A stretch of DNA of 64,000 bases, from the NCBI RefSeq assembly GCF_020360975.1, contig NW_025408689.1, positions 372,001 through 436,000 on the forward strand, read 5' to 3'. Below the pieces are notes generated by a model. The model was given only the letters and a program-made list of their open reading frames with translations, was not told where the DNA came from and did not search any database. Position numbers and translations under genes: made by a program. This stretch comes from Hirsutella rhossiliensis (lineage: Eukaryota; Ascomycota; Sordariomycetes; Hypocreales; Ophiocordycipitaceae). Positions within the stretch are counted from its first letter, which is position 1. Every line of letters begins with the position of its first letter. Below, piece by piece: positions 10,632-23,480 of this stretch.

Positions 10632-13600
10632 ACTATAAGAGCTTATTAAAACTTAGTTATAAATATACTTCCTTTATTAAAGATAATTTTATTTAGTAGT
10701 CTATAATTACTAATAATTATTTATAGGAATATATATACTAGCTCTTTTATATTACTTACTTCTTTATATAGTAAGAAGTACTTATACTTTATTAGTTTAT
10801 CGGTAATAATAAATATACTATTATACTTAACGTTAGTTATAGGTTCTTTTAATAGTAGTAGCTTTATAATATAATTAAAAGCTATTAAATCCTATAGTTT
10901 CTTTAATACTAATAGCGGTTATAAGTCTTTATATAGTTTATATTATTTAGCTTTACTTTATATATAAATTTTATATTCTTTAATAACTTATTATACTACT
11001 TTTTTAAGCTATAAGAAGTTATATTATTATTTAATCCGTTTTATTATTCTTTAGATTCCTTAGTATCTATATATTAAATATTTATATATATCTTATATAA
11101 CTTTATCTTATAATTCTAGTAGTATCTAGATTTTATTTTTATATATTAGAACTTTTAAATATCCTATATTATATCTATTTAGTACTTTATATTCTTTTAT
11201 CTATTTTAGGATCTTTTAGTATTTAAAGTTATTAAGTTATACTTTAAATATTATATTTAGCTATCGTTAATAGTAGTTCCTATTTTTATTAATTTCTAAG
11301 AGCTATCCTTTTACTATAAGTGCCTTTATATTATAGTTACTTTATCGACTAAAGGTATTAGCTCGACCGTTTTCTATTCCTTTTCTATAGATTATTTTAT
11401 AGTCGAATTCTAATAAGTATTTAGCCTACTAGATCTATTATCCGTTTAACTATTATATTATTATTAAGTATAAGATATTTTTATAATTTATATAAACCTT
11501 AACTTTATACTTACTTCTAAGAACGTAGTATCGAAATTCCTTAAAAGCTTAAATAATTATAAGGAACTCTTTATAATAAATAGGGTAATTAAGTTCTACG
11601 CTATATAGCTTCTTTAAATAAAATATAATCGGTTATAGTCTTCTTTTATTATCTTTTTATCCGATTTATACTCTTAAAGTAAAGTCTAATATATTAGTTT
11701 TAAGTTCGATTTATTATTTTAGATTAAAGGTAGTTAAGACTAGTTCTTATATAATAGTAGTTTTAATATATTCGAAAGCTTTATTAGCTTTATCGTCCTA
11801 TATAAACTCTTTTTCCTTCTTTATTAAGTTATATAATAATACTATAATTTTTCTAAAACCTTTAATAAATCGTTAGTAGTAATTTATAAATCCTAGGAAA
11901 CGTTATATATCCTTAACGTTATTAGTATTAGCTATTCTTTAACTAAGTTAATCTTATCTTATTATATTTATATCTCTCTTAATAAGATTATATATTAAAG
12001 GAAGTTTACTTCCTATATATAGAACTTACTTTTCTATAGTTTAACTAGTAACTTTATATTCTAAAGTATATAAAGTAACTTATAGATATATTCCTTATAT
12101 TTTTCTAGGGTATCTAAGAAAACTAAGATATTATTTAAGTATACTACTATAAAGATATTTAAGTATTTATATAGGATATTATTAATTATCTATTATAAGG
12201 TAGCTAGTATATTTATAAGTTTAAATAGTATTACTAGATATTTAAATAGTTTAAATTTCGTTTTAAAGGCTATTATTTATTTATATCCCTTTTTTATACG
12301 TATTAAGTTATAGGCGCCTTTAAGGTTAAGGGCTATAAACTATTTTTTACTATATAGTTAATCTTATAGTTCTAATATAAGCGGTAATAGTATTCGGTCC
12401 TTTATTATAATATCGTTTAGGCGTTTATAGTTAATAACTAGTTATAGCTTACTATTTTTCTTTAAAATAAATATAACTAGGTAGCTTACTTTAGATATTA
12501 ACGTTTATATATATCCCTTTTATAGATTCTTATTAAGGTAGTTATATAGTACTTATAGTTACTTTTCGTTTAGGTTATAAATCTTATAAAATATTAGCGT
12601 TATTTTATCCTTAAGATAAATTTTATAGTCCTATTAGCTATATTTAAGTAACCTTATCTTAAGTTCTTCCTTAAAGAGTTTATTATAGTTTTAGTATTTT
12701 TAAGAGATATTCTTTATTCTATCTTATAGGCTTTATTCTTTCTTTTAAGAGCTAGTTTCTCTTAACTTAAGCTCTTTATTAACTTATTTAAGGTCTTTTC
12801 TTAAAGTAATAATAACTTTTTAGATCTTTATATTATATCCTTTATTTTATTTATATCGGATACTAGGTTATAAAGCTATATTAGTTAGTATATAGGTCTT
12901 ATTAGTCGATTTTATTATATCTATTAGTTTAGTTACTATTTTTATTTATATTACTAAAGCTTATAATAATTTACTTAAACGGTTATCCCTTTTATTTTAT
13001 TTAGTAGCTAAATTATTATAAAGTTTTACTTTCTTTTAAATCTATTAGTCCTAGAAACTTATATCTTTATTTTAATATAGCTAGCTAGTTTTCTAGTTAG
13101 TTAATAGGTTGCTCTCCTATAGCTATAAAAGTATTAATATAAGGTTATATTCTTTAATATTTATAATATTAAAGTTAACTTATTTATTATAGCCTTAGAT
13201 ATTAATATTAAGGTAATTAATCTTTATATTAATAATTTTATTATTATAGTTAAAGGCCTCTTTTTTAATATTTATAAGTTTATAAAGCTCTTTCTTATAT
13301 CTTTATATAAGTTAGTAATAATTAATAACTTTAAGTAAAACGTAATTACCTATCGCGCTATAATTTAAAAGTATATATATATAATATCCCGCGATTTAAA
13401 TATCTAATACTATTTAGTTATTATAGCTTACTATTACTATATATAGGGTTCTTAGATCTTATTATATCGTGCTAGTCTATAGCCCTTTTATAGATAGTAT
13501 ACCTTATTTTTTACCTAGTCCTTATTTACTTTATTTAAGTATTCTTCTTTAATTTATTATTAATATTATTTCTTTATATTTTTATTATATAGTACTATAT

Positions 13601-14344
13601 TAGGGCTTAAGAGACTAATTTCGTATAGCTAATCGAAGATTTCTTATTTCTTAATACTATATTATTTATATTATACTACTTTATAGTTAATTATATACTA
13701 TACTTTATAATTTTATTTATTCTTATACTAAAGGTTAAGTTTTCGTTTAATAGCTTTTTATTTTATATATAGTATTTCTATATTAATTCTTCCTTAGTTA
13801 AATATAGCTTATAGCCTTATATATATTACTAATAATCTTTTAATATACCGTTATATTATTTATACTATACTTATACTTTTTTATATTTATAAACTCTATA
13901 GTTTAGGTATATATATTCGTTATAATCTTCTTTATTATATTTAACTTATTATATAAGTCTTTAAAAGATTAAGGGTTTAAATATCTTAAAGTAAGTAGCG
14001 TTATACTATTCCTTTATTTTAGCGTATTTATAGATTTTATATATCTTTAAAAGATATCTTATTAATAAACTATAATTATCGCGGTATTTAAGTAGCGTAC
14101 TATAATTAAGTTCTAATAATATAACTTAGTCGTTTAGGTAGTATTAATTAATTTTCTAATAGTTTAGTTTTATACTTAGGTAGGGTTTTAAAAGTACTTA
14201 TTCTTTAAACTTAACTAAGAAGGTATTATATTATACCTTTATCTAAAGGTATACTATATAGTTTAGGTAAATATATAATATCTATAAAATATACTTATAA
14301 TACTTATATAAGAATATACCCTTATATTCCTATTTTACTATTAT
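10632..14344 (-). pseudogene. Ty3/gypsy pol (RT, RNase H, integrase), RIP-inactivated
   Basis: Minus-strand reading gives a recognisable gypsy pol. The RT active site at 12130-12141 reads Y-L-N-N, followed by ILVF; gypsy elements have YLDDILVF, so both aspartates are lost. The segment after it (about 11600-11950) matches the RT/RNase H junction, with residues like R-F-I-K-G-F and an F-T-L-R-V-Q patch. Integrase lies toward 10632-11200 and continues across the copia insertion into 3970-4310. The composition is extreme (almost only A, T and C/G in CT/AG context). A second, partial copy is at 26997-29088. Confidence 0.75.
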
Positions 14345-14720
14345 AAAGAAATAATAGGCATAGGGAGGCTTTATAGAATAAGCTAGTAAAAAGAGGCTCT
14401 ATAATACAGTCTAAGGGAATAACCCTTAAAAGACAAAGACCTCTACTAGATAACTATACCTTCCTCTAGGAAAAGCGGGTTAGGATAAGCCTATCCTTAC
14501 AAACAAAAATATGCATAAAATGCATAAGTCAATTACGAGCAGAACGGATACCCTATTGCCTATTTTGGCCTAGCGGTTCCGAAGATATCCGCGATACGAG
14601 AATAGGTAGGGCATAGAACATTCTGGTTAAATCCACTACTTATGCTAGAACCCATAGTCTTACGTTAACCATCACGCTATAATCAGACCACCTACTAAGT
14701 TAGGAAGATATACTATAGAT
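14345..14720 (-). mobile_element. Candidate tRNA-derived SINE, not RIP-mutated
   Basis: Within the RIPed gypsy sequence, CA and TG suddenly reappear here. On the minus strand, 14692 down to 14641 resembles two arms of a tRNA. The D arm at 14662-14677 pairs GCGT with ACGT around the loop GATGGTTA, giving a good box A. It is followed closely by AAGACTATGGGTTCTAGC, where TATG pairs with CATA (14641-14656) around a loop containing GTTCTA, a worn box B. The anticodon arm seems absent. The rest, down to about 14345, would be the body. No target duplication or tail could be fixed, so the borders are approximate. The tRNA-like part is seen; the SINE call is inference. It could also be a chance tRNA fragment in an unrelated insert. 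Confidence 0.4.
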
Positions 14721-15005
14721 AGAGCTTTTTAAGTACTATAGAATGTGCTAGAAAGCTAACTAATTGGTCTACTAGTAGGCGAGCAATGGTCTATAAAAGA
14801 CGAAGGATTTCCCTGGGAGTAGTAGATAGAAAAAAGTTTATAAGCATCTTTTGCAACGCTATTCTTTCAATATATTATTCAGCCCCTTATATGCTCGTTA
14901 TAAATTCTAGAAGAAATCCTACCCTATACTCCTTCGACCGATCTTTCCGCTTACGTTATCGATTACCCGATCCTACGCTTATTGCTTATACCTTCTTATA
15001 ACTTA
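14721..15005. other. Un-RIPed sequence beside the SINE candidate; no gene recognised
   Basis: Composition matches the SINE candidate rather than the gypsy sequence around it, so it is probably part of the same insert or a second one. A 71-codon open stretch (14786-15001, plus) has no recognisable domain and an arginine/serine-rich composition typical of random frames. I do not call it a gene. Confidence 0.35.
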
Positions 15006-16124
15006 TAAGTAAGTAGTACTTATAGATAATCTTTATATTCTTCTTATAGTTACTATTCTTATTATAAAGCTATAAAGATATTAACTATAGCGATAGCTAT
15101 AGTATAGTCTCTTTTATATAGTACCGGTTTATACTAAATTAATATAGCTTATTAGTTTTTTATAAGAATTTAAGGTATTTATTAGGTTTTAATTTTAAGT
15201 ATTTCTTTAAATTCTTTAAAATATAGAGCGTATTCTCTAATTATAGTATTTTTCCTTAATAGTAAGGGTAGTAGTATAAGTTCGATTTTATCTTTTATTT
15301 TTTAAAGTATTTCTTATTTTTTAAAGCTTATATCGTCGATACTTTATTATTCCTCCTTAGGTTATTATCTAAGTTTTATAAGTATAAGGGCTATATCTAT
15401 ATCTTCTATATTATATTATTTATAGACTGCTTATTATTATTATCGATTTTTATTTTATATATCTTTTTAGAATCGTTTACTATTCTTCTTAATCTAGTCT
15501 TAAGAGACTTATTTAAGATAAGGGTATTTTAGTTTTATAAATTTAACTTATTTTTATATTTTAGGATCCCTTTATTATATTATTATAAGGGTTTTCTTTA
15601 GTAGCTTTAAGAACTATCTAATACTATTCTTATCGCTTAAGTATACTATATATTTATTATCGTAGTATATAGTTTAACTAAGGAGTTTATACTTTAGTTC
15701 TTATCTATTAATAGTATTTAAGTATTTCTTACCTTTTAAGGCTAGTACTTAATAGGTTTTCTTCTCTTTATAAAGTTATCTATATTCTTTAAAGTAATAT
15801 CTAAGTTTCTTATAGTTAAAATACTTTCTTTTACTTTTTTATATTACGTTTAAGTCTATCTTACCTAGGTTAGTTATATAAGTATAGGTAATAAGAGTTT
15901 CGCGCTTCTTCTTATAGTTAGCGCGTTAGTTAAAGTTATTCCTATAAGAAGGGTTCGAGTTTCCTCTTCCTTATTTCTTTTCTTTATATTATATATACTA
16001 TCTATTATCGATTTATACTACTATAGTAACTTATAGTATAGTAGTTATATACCTATAAAGCTTACTAGCTATAATACTAGAGTTAGTTCGAATCTAGCTA
16101 AGTGCACGATTAATTTTTAGTCGG
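15006..16124 (-). pseudogene. Gypsy gag/5' region, RIP-inactivated
   Basis: Continuation of the minus-strand gypsy element between the un-RIPed insert and its right terminal repeat. By position it would hold gag and the leader. Reading is poor: some basic, glutamine-rich stretches but no clear zinc knuckle. Near the right end, 16031-16103 resembles a tRNA (see findings), which may represent the primer-binding region. Confidence 0.45.
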
Positions 16125-16260
16125 ACTAGTAGACTACGCTAACCTACTTATTAATTAGCTAATTAGCGCTTCTAGAAGCGGTTATAAATATACTAGCAGT
16201 CTAGCCCCGCTATAAGTAGGCCGGCCCGGACCTCTCTTACCCGGACCTAGCGACGAATTC
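16125..16260 (-). repeat. Terminal direct repeat (136 bp) of the gypsy element, right copy
   Basis: Matches 3834-3969. It is followed by GTTAG at 16261-16265, the proposed target duplication. In the minus orientation this is the 5' repeat. Confidence 0.65.
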
Positions 16261-16265
16261 GTTAG

Positions 16266-16740
16266 GACCTCCCCCTAACCCTGGTCCGGGCCCCCCGACC
16301 GGGAAAATAAAAACCCGGGGCCGATACTAGCAACTTAATAAGTACGGCGCGAAGCCGGTGCGATAACCTAACTACCAGCCCGGCTAAAGGCCGGCATTAA
16401 TAAAAAATAGCCCGCTAAGCCTTATAGCGGAAAAAAAATAAAGTAGAGCCTAGGAAGATATCGTTATAAGATAAGGTTAGAGATAATTATATAATTAACC
16501 GTTAACTAAAAACGCTCGTACTACCGATTAACGCTATATACCCCGCGTACGTAAAGGAGTTACTTTCTAAGGTTACTTTATAGCGGGGCTAATATAATTC
16601 CGACTAACTATAACGATACCTAAGATAGCCGGCGTAAGATTCTTATATATTATAACCGCGACCCGGTATAAGGGTAGACTAGCTATAAAAGAGGGGAGGG
16701 TTTTCTTTTAAGCACTTTAGTTTTTCCCTCCTATTTTAAC
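16266..16740. other. GC-richer intergenic or LTR-like stretch; possible promoter
   Basis: Contains C/G runs such as GGGCCCCCCGACCGGG (around 16288-16303), several inverted GGCC/CCGG segments, and a TATAAAAG followed by purine-rich then CT-rich sequence around 16690-16735, as in a promoter and start region. It may be the LTR or leader of the plus-strand gypsy that follows, or of the element interrupted at 3829. No second copy exists in the window to prove an LTR. Confidence 0.35.
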
Positions 16741-18599
16741 GTCGAAGTTCTAGATACCTCTAGATAGGTTACTAGTATAATCTTAATAATAACTACTATA
16801 GTAATATAGTTTAAGAGGTTATTAAGTCGATTTTCCTTATAAAGCTCGTCCTTAACTTCTTCTTTAAGCTTATTATAGAATTATAATATAAGAGGTTTAT
16901 TATCTTAATTAAGCTTTAAGGTAACTTAATAGAACTTTATTATATAATCTAATACTAAGATCCTTTATTAAAGTTCTTAAAGTTTTTATTTAGCTTTTCG
17001 TTCCTTATTAGTTATTCTAAATACCTTTATAATAGCTTCTTTAAATCCTTAGAAACTAATAAAGACTTTATCTATCTTATTATCTCGTTATACTAGTTAG
17101 TTATTAAGAAAATCCCTTATAATAGGTCTAAACTAAGTAAGTACCGTTTTAAATAAATAATTTCCTATATAGAGTACCTTTTTAACTAGGTCTAAGAGTT
17201 TTATAAGGTAAAACTAGTAATAGGCCTTAAGTTAAGTAAGAAAGTCTCGAAGCGTGCTATAAATACCGATAAATAGTCCTAGCTATTTTAGTTTAACTAC
17301 TTCTTTAAGGTCCTTAACTTATTTATTACCTTCTCCGTTCTTAAGTAACTATACCTTATATCGAAGGGTAATAATCTCGCGTATTATATCCTAAGGTAAT
17401 ATAATAGCTCTAGAGTTAGTTAATCTAGATTACTATATAAGTATATTAATAGTTATAATATTACTTAAAGTAACGCGGTATTATACTAAATAAGAGCTTT
17501 TAATATATAACGACCGGTATTATTCCTAAGGGATAAACCTATTAAGGGGTTTATATTAGTAGATATAATAAAGCGTGGTCTAAGTAATAATAAGTATACT
17601 ATATTAGTAATAAGTTAAAGGTTATAGACCGTAGACTATAACTAAGTAATAAGAATTAAAGATAGAATTCTAATAAAGATCTATATTAAAAGCTATCGAG
17701 CTATCTATCTAAAAGAGTAAAAGTAAGTAGCTATATATACCTATAGAGAGTATCCTTAGATTATAGGCCTAGCTATAATCCCTAACGTTAGATTATATAG
17801 AGTATAGTAATCTCGTTAATCTTAGATTACTTAGATCTCTATAATCCCTTTAATCCTATATCTATTAGATAGTCGTGCCGACTATTTATTTATTAGACTA
17901 TATTACGTACTTAACGCGGTTAACGGTTAGCGGCTTAGTAGCTATAGTTTTAATACCTAGCTCCTAAGAAATTCTTTTAGGCTTTAGTAATAAAAGTTAA
18001 AGAAGATAACCTTAGAGCTACCTAATAATTATAAAGAGAACCCCTTATAGATACCCCGACGGCTAAGATTCTCTTACTAAGAGGCAAGATCCTTAGTTAT
18101 AAAGGGGGCGCTAACTAAGTCCTTAACCTAGCCTACGCTAGCGTAAATAAGCTCTTAATAGTACTAGTATAGTAGTAATTAATTATAGATAAAAGAGATA
18201 AAGCGATTCTAGTTATTAGATCTAAAATAGTAAAAGAGATTATTAAAGTTATAGTTATAAAGGCTATAGGAGAATTTAAGAAAAATATTATTAGAGCTAG
18301 AAATAAGTTTAAAAAGATCTAGAAGGTTAAAGTTAAGATAGGGAGAAAACGACCTATTAGATTATATAATCTAAGAGTTAATACTCTCTTTAAAAGAAAA
18401 GTAAATAAGATTAATATTATTAACGATACTCTATTAAATAGCTTAATACTAAAAAGGGACCCTAACTAAAAGAAGACTAAATAAAATACTATTAAAGATA
18501 AGATATAGCCTAGACCTTACCTAGAATACTTTATAGGAAAATTCCTAAGTATATAGAAAGGAAAGCAGCTAATATAAGAGAGACTTAAAGTAATTTACG
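16741..18599 (+). pseudogene. Probable gag/protease region of the plus-strand gypsy
   Basis: Lies directly upstream of a recognisable gypsy pol on the same strand and has the same RIP-type composition. From about 18160 the forward frame is lysine- and isoleucine-rich without a named motif. No protease D-T/S-G could be made out. The assignment rests on position only. Confidence 0.35.
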
Positions 18600-21500
18600 A
18601 ATAATTTAAGGGCTTTCTTATAAAGGTAGAAATCTAGATCTTTAATAGTATTCTATTTAATAAGGAAGTAACGTTATCCTAGGACTTTATAGAAAGAGGT
18701 AAAGTTAACCTAGCTATAGCCCCCTTATAGGTTATTAAGATAATAGAATATAAGGCATAGTAAGTAGCTTTAATCTTAATCTTAAAAGCGATAGAGTAGA
18801 AAGTTATTAATATCCTTAAAATTAAACTAGAAATAAGAGTCCTTAAAAAAGGGCATAGGCCCTATAAGAACCCCTTTTTCCTAGTAGTAAAGAAAGATAA
18901 AGGACTATACCTAATTAATTCCGCTATATATATAAATACTATTATAATAAGAGATATAAACCTACCATTAAATATAGATAAGTTTAGCGACTACTTCTCG
19001 ATATATAAGATCCTTTCCCTCCTAGACCTTTTTTTAGGCTATAATTAGATCCCTCTTAATATTAAAAGCTATAATATAACGATATTTATAATACCTATTA
19101 GCCTCTTATATATATATATACTCCCTTAAAGGGCTATAAACTTAGTTAGCTAATTTATAAGGATAATATAAAGAATCCTATAAGACCTTATACTAACTAT
19201 CTATAGGAATTTCCTCGATAATATAAGTATTAAGGGGCCTAATATAACGTATAATAATAAAGAGGTAGTGCTAAGAGTAAGGAGATATATCTTTAAATAC
19301 CTTATTAACCTTAATAAAGTCCTAGTTAACGTTAAACTCTTTAGTTATATAATTACTAAGGCTAAATCGAAATTCTATTAGTAAGTAACTAAAGTTATTA
19401 GTTATATTTATAGAATAAATAAAAGGTATCCTATAAAAGCTAAAGTTATTAAAATTAAGGAATAAATAAGATGCCTTAATATAATATATATTAAAGCTTT
19501 CCTTAGTATTATAAGATACTATTAAATCTAAATTAGATAGTTCGCTATTTTAGTAAAACCCCTTATAAACCTATTAAAGAAAGAAGTCTATTAAGAATAA
19601 AGAGATAAATAAGTAAAAGCGATAGCTACTCTTAAAGAAGCTATTACTAATATAGTCTTTCTAATATCCCTTAATATTAGCCTAGGAAGAGGAGATATTA
19701 TTCTAATATATAATACTAGTTTACTTAGCTAGGGGGCAGTCTTAATATAAATCGTTAATAGAAAGAGGCGCCTTATAAGGTTCGAAAGTAAAACATAGTT
19801 ACTAGTCGAAACTAAATATAATATAATAAAGAGAGAGTATATAGCTATATTAAGTACGCTTAGGAGACTTAGAGTTTACCTATATAGCGTATAATTTATC
19901 CTAGAAACTAATATATAGGTCTTAGTTAATTAACTAAAAGGTACTCTTAAAGACGTCCTTAGAGCTATAGTAATTTACTAGATAAGCTATATTTTCCTCT
20001 TTAACTTTACTATATAATATATTAAAGGTAAGAAGAATTATATAGCTAATAGACTCTTAGGAAAGCTTAAAAGACCTTCTAACGTATTAAATAAGGAAAT
20101 AGAAAGCGATATTAAAGAATTTATAGACTTTTACTTAAACGTAGTATAAGGGACTAAGCTATAAGGGGACTACTTAAAAGAATTAAGGATAATTATAGAC
20201 TTCTATTAAACGTTAAAACGGCTAAAGGGCCTTTTTAAATAAGACTATAGGAAGCTATATCTAAAGAGTTTAAATTTCTACGTTAAAGATTAAAAGCTTT
20301 AGCGACTCCTTAAGAAGGAAGAAATAGGACCTATACTAGTCGTAAATAACTTAAAAGAACGGAAAAAGATTATTATAAAGTACTATATATAAATAGGATA
20401 TAAAGGATAATAAGTTATATATATATTCGTAAAGAATAGGTATTAATAAGCTAGCTTTTAAAACGATATTTATAGTATAGTCTCTTTTTATAAAGAATAC
20501 TAATACTTTATAACTAGGAGACCCTAAGAAGTTATAACCGCGACCGCGCTTAGCTACCTTATAAGTAAGATTTACTTTAATAGCTAGTATATACTATCTA
20601 ATTATAGGTATTTATACCTTATAAAAGTATAAGATAACCTTACTAAATAAGTAGAAGTAACCCTAGTTAAAGAAATTACTATAAGAGCTATAACTAAATT
20701 TATACTCTTTATTATTTATAGGTATAGCGTAATACTATACGCTATAATTAATAAAGGGCCTAAAATAAAAAAAGATTTTAAGTATATCCTAGAAGATATA
20801 GGTATTAAAGTTATTTAAACTTTAGTATATAATCTAAAAGCGAACGTAGTAGTAGAATAAAGGTACTAAAGGTTAATAATAGTACTTATAAAAATAGTAA
20901 AGAAAAAGGGTAAGTAGATTAAATACCTTAACTAAGTAATCCTTATAAACTAAATAATAGTTAAAGAGTCTTATAGAATATTAGCTTTCTACTTACTATA
21001 TAAATAGGAACTAGTACTACCCTTTAAGGTAGAATACCTACTTAGCGACTAATCGACTAAGATAAAGTAAAGATAAGAAAAAAATTATTTAAAGTATAAG
21101 TATAAGTTTTAGAAAAGAAAGAAAAAGATATAAAAGAAGGTAAGAAAAGAGTAATAAGATATTAAAATCGATTAATAAAGAGGATAGATAAAGCTAATAA
21201 GTATATAATAAGGAAAGAAAGCCTATAACCTAGAGACCTTATCTTACTATTTAATATAAAACGATTAAATAATCTAAGGAGGTAAGCTAAGTATTAGATA
21301 AAGTAGAATAGTCCCTTTTAAGTAGTATCGCGCTTAGAGTAGTTTAAGGTATATAAGATTAAGACTTTAAATAGAATTATACTTAATAAGATAATCCTAG
21401 GAGAGTATTTAAAGAAGTTTAAAAAGGATAAGGAAGGTTAATAGTACTTTACTAAGGACGACTAGTTACTCTAAGATAAGATTACTCTCGATAAAAAGAG

Positions 21501-21870
21501 GAAGAAAGAAATAATAGATAAAGTAGATAATTTACTACTCCTATTAAGTAAAGAAGCCTTAGATTAAATAGTACTATAGTTATAATAACTCCTTAATAAA
21601 CCTTAGAAAGATTAAAGCTAGGAAAAGAAAAAAGAGTAACTATAGATACCTAAGAAAGGCCTAAGGTATACGATCGAGGTTTAGCTACTATAACTTAGTA
21701 AAGTAAAAAAGGATCTTTATATAAGAGCCTTAAAGACGCTAATCTAATAAGAAAAGAAGGAGGTTAAAAGGAGCTAAGGAGGAAAAAGCAGTAAAGATAA
21801 AAATCTATAATTATTATAAGAAGAATACTAGAACCTAACTAGTAACTAAGGCACTGTCTAACTATTTAAT
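18600..21870 (+). pseudogene. Ty3/gypsy pol (RT, RNase H, integrase, C-terminal tail), RIP-inactivated
   Basis: Forward reading, ignoring TAA/TAG, gives a clear gypsy pol. The RT start is near 18850, with RPYKNPFFLVVKKDKG and later LPLNIDKFSDYF and KILSLLDLFLGY. The RT active site at 19211-19222 reads F-L-D-N (family FLDD). RNase H follows at about 19560-20100. Integrase is at about 20290-21060, with a Y-N-L-K-A-N patch ahead of its third catalytic residue, which has changed. The post-integrase tail runs to about 21870 and includes an RYRWxGPF-like segment and an acidic/lysine stretch. It is a different subfamily from the minus-strand gypsy. Neither LTR is certain. Confidence 0.75.
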
Positions 21871-23480
21871 TAAAAGATAACTATAGTAGCTAAGATATTT
21901 ACGAGCGCTTTACTTACTACCTTATCGTTTTAAATTTTCTACTTAAAGCTCCTTAAGTAAATAAAGATAATATTTCCTACCCTTCCTTAATAATAACCTA
22001 CCCTTTACTACCTTAAAGAAGATAAATAAAGATATAATTAAATAATAAAGTAGGAAAATAAATACTCTTACTACCTACCTTCTTTAAGAATAGGATTTTT
22101 TACTTTATAGATAGGGATATCTATTCTTTATTATAAAAGGGGAGACCTATTATAGCGAAAATAAACGCGCTTATAAGATAAATTTTAATAAACTTTTAAC
22201 TTATTAAATTAAACGTATATAACTTTAAGAGAAAAGTTTTTACTACTAAAGATAGCGACTAAATAAAGCTACCTACTCTTAGTAAACCTATTATAGACTA
22301 TTATAAAGAGAACTTAAAGGCTATTTAATTATTACTTAAGAGAGAGCTTATTAAAACTATATAATCTCTTTCTAGGTAAAATAAGTATAAGGTTAATTTC
22401 CTCCCTTTCCTTTAAATCCTTAGTAAGACTAAAGGGATTAAGGATATTATAAAGAAGATAAAAGTCGGTCTTATTTTTAATATATTTATTATAAAATTTA
22501 TTAGTCTTAAGGTTAATATAGAAATTATAACTATATATATAGTTAGCGAATCTATTAAGGTTATAAGTAGCCTTATAGTATCTAGGGAAGTACTGCTATT
22601 TATAAATAGGCGCTTTAATCGAATCCTAGATATAGTTAGTATAAGAGCTATTAATAGTACTTAAAAGAGAAATATAGTTATAAAAAGGAAATATAACGTA
22701 CTTATAAGTAAAAGTTATAGTTATTTAATAAGTTTAAATATACCCTTAATAAAGGTAAGGGTTATAAGTTCTATATAAAGTAATTAAGACTACTTAAGAG
22801 TATTCTTACCGCCTTAAACTAAGCTAAGAAAAGAAGTATCTATATAGATAAGCGATTTTTATAGGGATATAGGTTACTAGCTAATGTCTATAATAAAGGG
22901 TATAAAAGATAATTTAATTATATTAACCTAGCGTACTCTTAAGAAAGTAAGAGAGAGGAAAGTAACCGCGTGCCTTAATCTTAATAATATTAAGAGCTTT
23001 TAATAGAACCTATAACTAAAAGGTAATTTCTATATAAATTAGAAACCCTTAGTAGCCGATATTATTTTTTCTATATACCTAGGTCTTAAAGTAACTATAG
23101 ATCTATAAAAGAAGATAGTTAGAACGAGCTAAGTAAGATTAAATAAATTAAATAATCGTTACTTAAAAGTACTCTATATAAAGAGGAAAGACCTTAGTAT
23201 AATAATTCTAAGTAAAAAGAGTAGTAGTAATAAAAGAAGGTCGTAGAAAAGTAGTTAAAGAGAGGTTAACAATATTTAGTAGATCTTTAGTTTTAAGTTT
23301 AGCGGTCTTATAAGATATAATAAGGAAGAAGAGGTAGTCGTAAAAAGAGAAGATAGAAGGTAGCGGTCTAAAGAAATTAATAAGATAAAGAAAAGAAGAG
23401 GAAGAAAAGGAATAAAAAGAGAAAAGAGGGGAAGAAAAGGTAAAGATTAAATAGCTCCTTAATCGATAATTAGTAAAAGA
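21871..23480 (+). pseudogene. Decayed coding-like region, not identified
   Basis: The forward strand has a long frame with few stops other than RIP-type TAA/TAG between about 22290 and 23450. It contains hydrophobic, regularly spaced segments (for example SREVLLFINRRFNRILDIV, about 22585-22640) and ends in a very basic K/R/E/Q-rich tail. It resembles a gag or an accessory frame of a gypsy element but I recognise no domain. The first 400 bases show nothing. Confidence 0.3.

Larger units (their letters stand above)
3834..16260 (-). mobile_element. Ty3/gypsy element, split by a full-length copia and an un-RIPed insert
   Basis: Two 136-bp direct repeats (3834-3969 and 16125-16260) bound this region and are flanked by the same 5 bp, GTTAG, at 3829-3833 and 16261-16265, as expected for an integrated LTR element. 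Between them the minus strand reads as gypsy gag-pol (right to left: gag-like region, RT, RNase H, integrase), heavily RIPed. A copia element (4316-10626, own duplication ATTAT) and an un-RIPed insert (about 14345-15005) interrupt it. Without these it is roughly 5.4 kb, a normal gypsy length. Odd points: the repeats are very short for gypsy LTRs, do not begin TG or end CA, and no clear polypurine tract precedes the left one. The gypsy coding assignment is firm; the exact ends are less so. Confidence 0.65.

Noticed and set aside
14786..15001. 71-codon open frame in the un-RIPed insert
   Set aside because: No recognisable domain or upstream signal; random-looking composition. Kept only as part of the insert.
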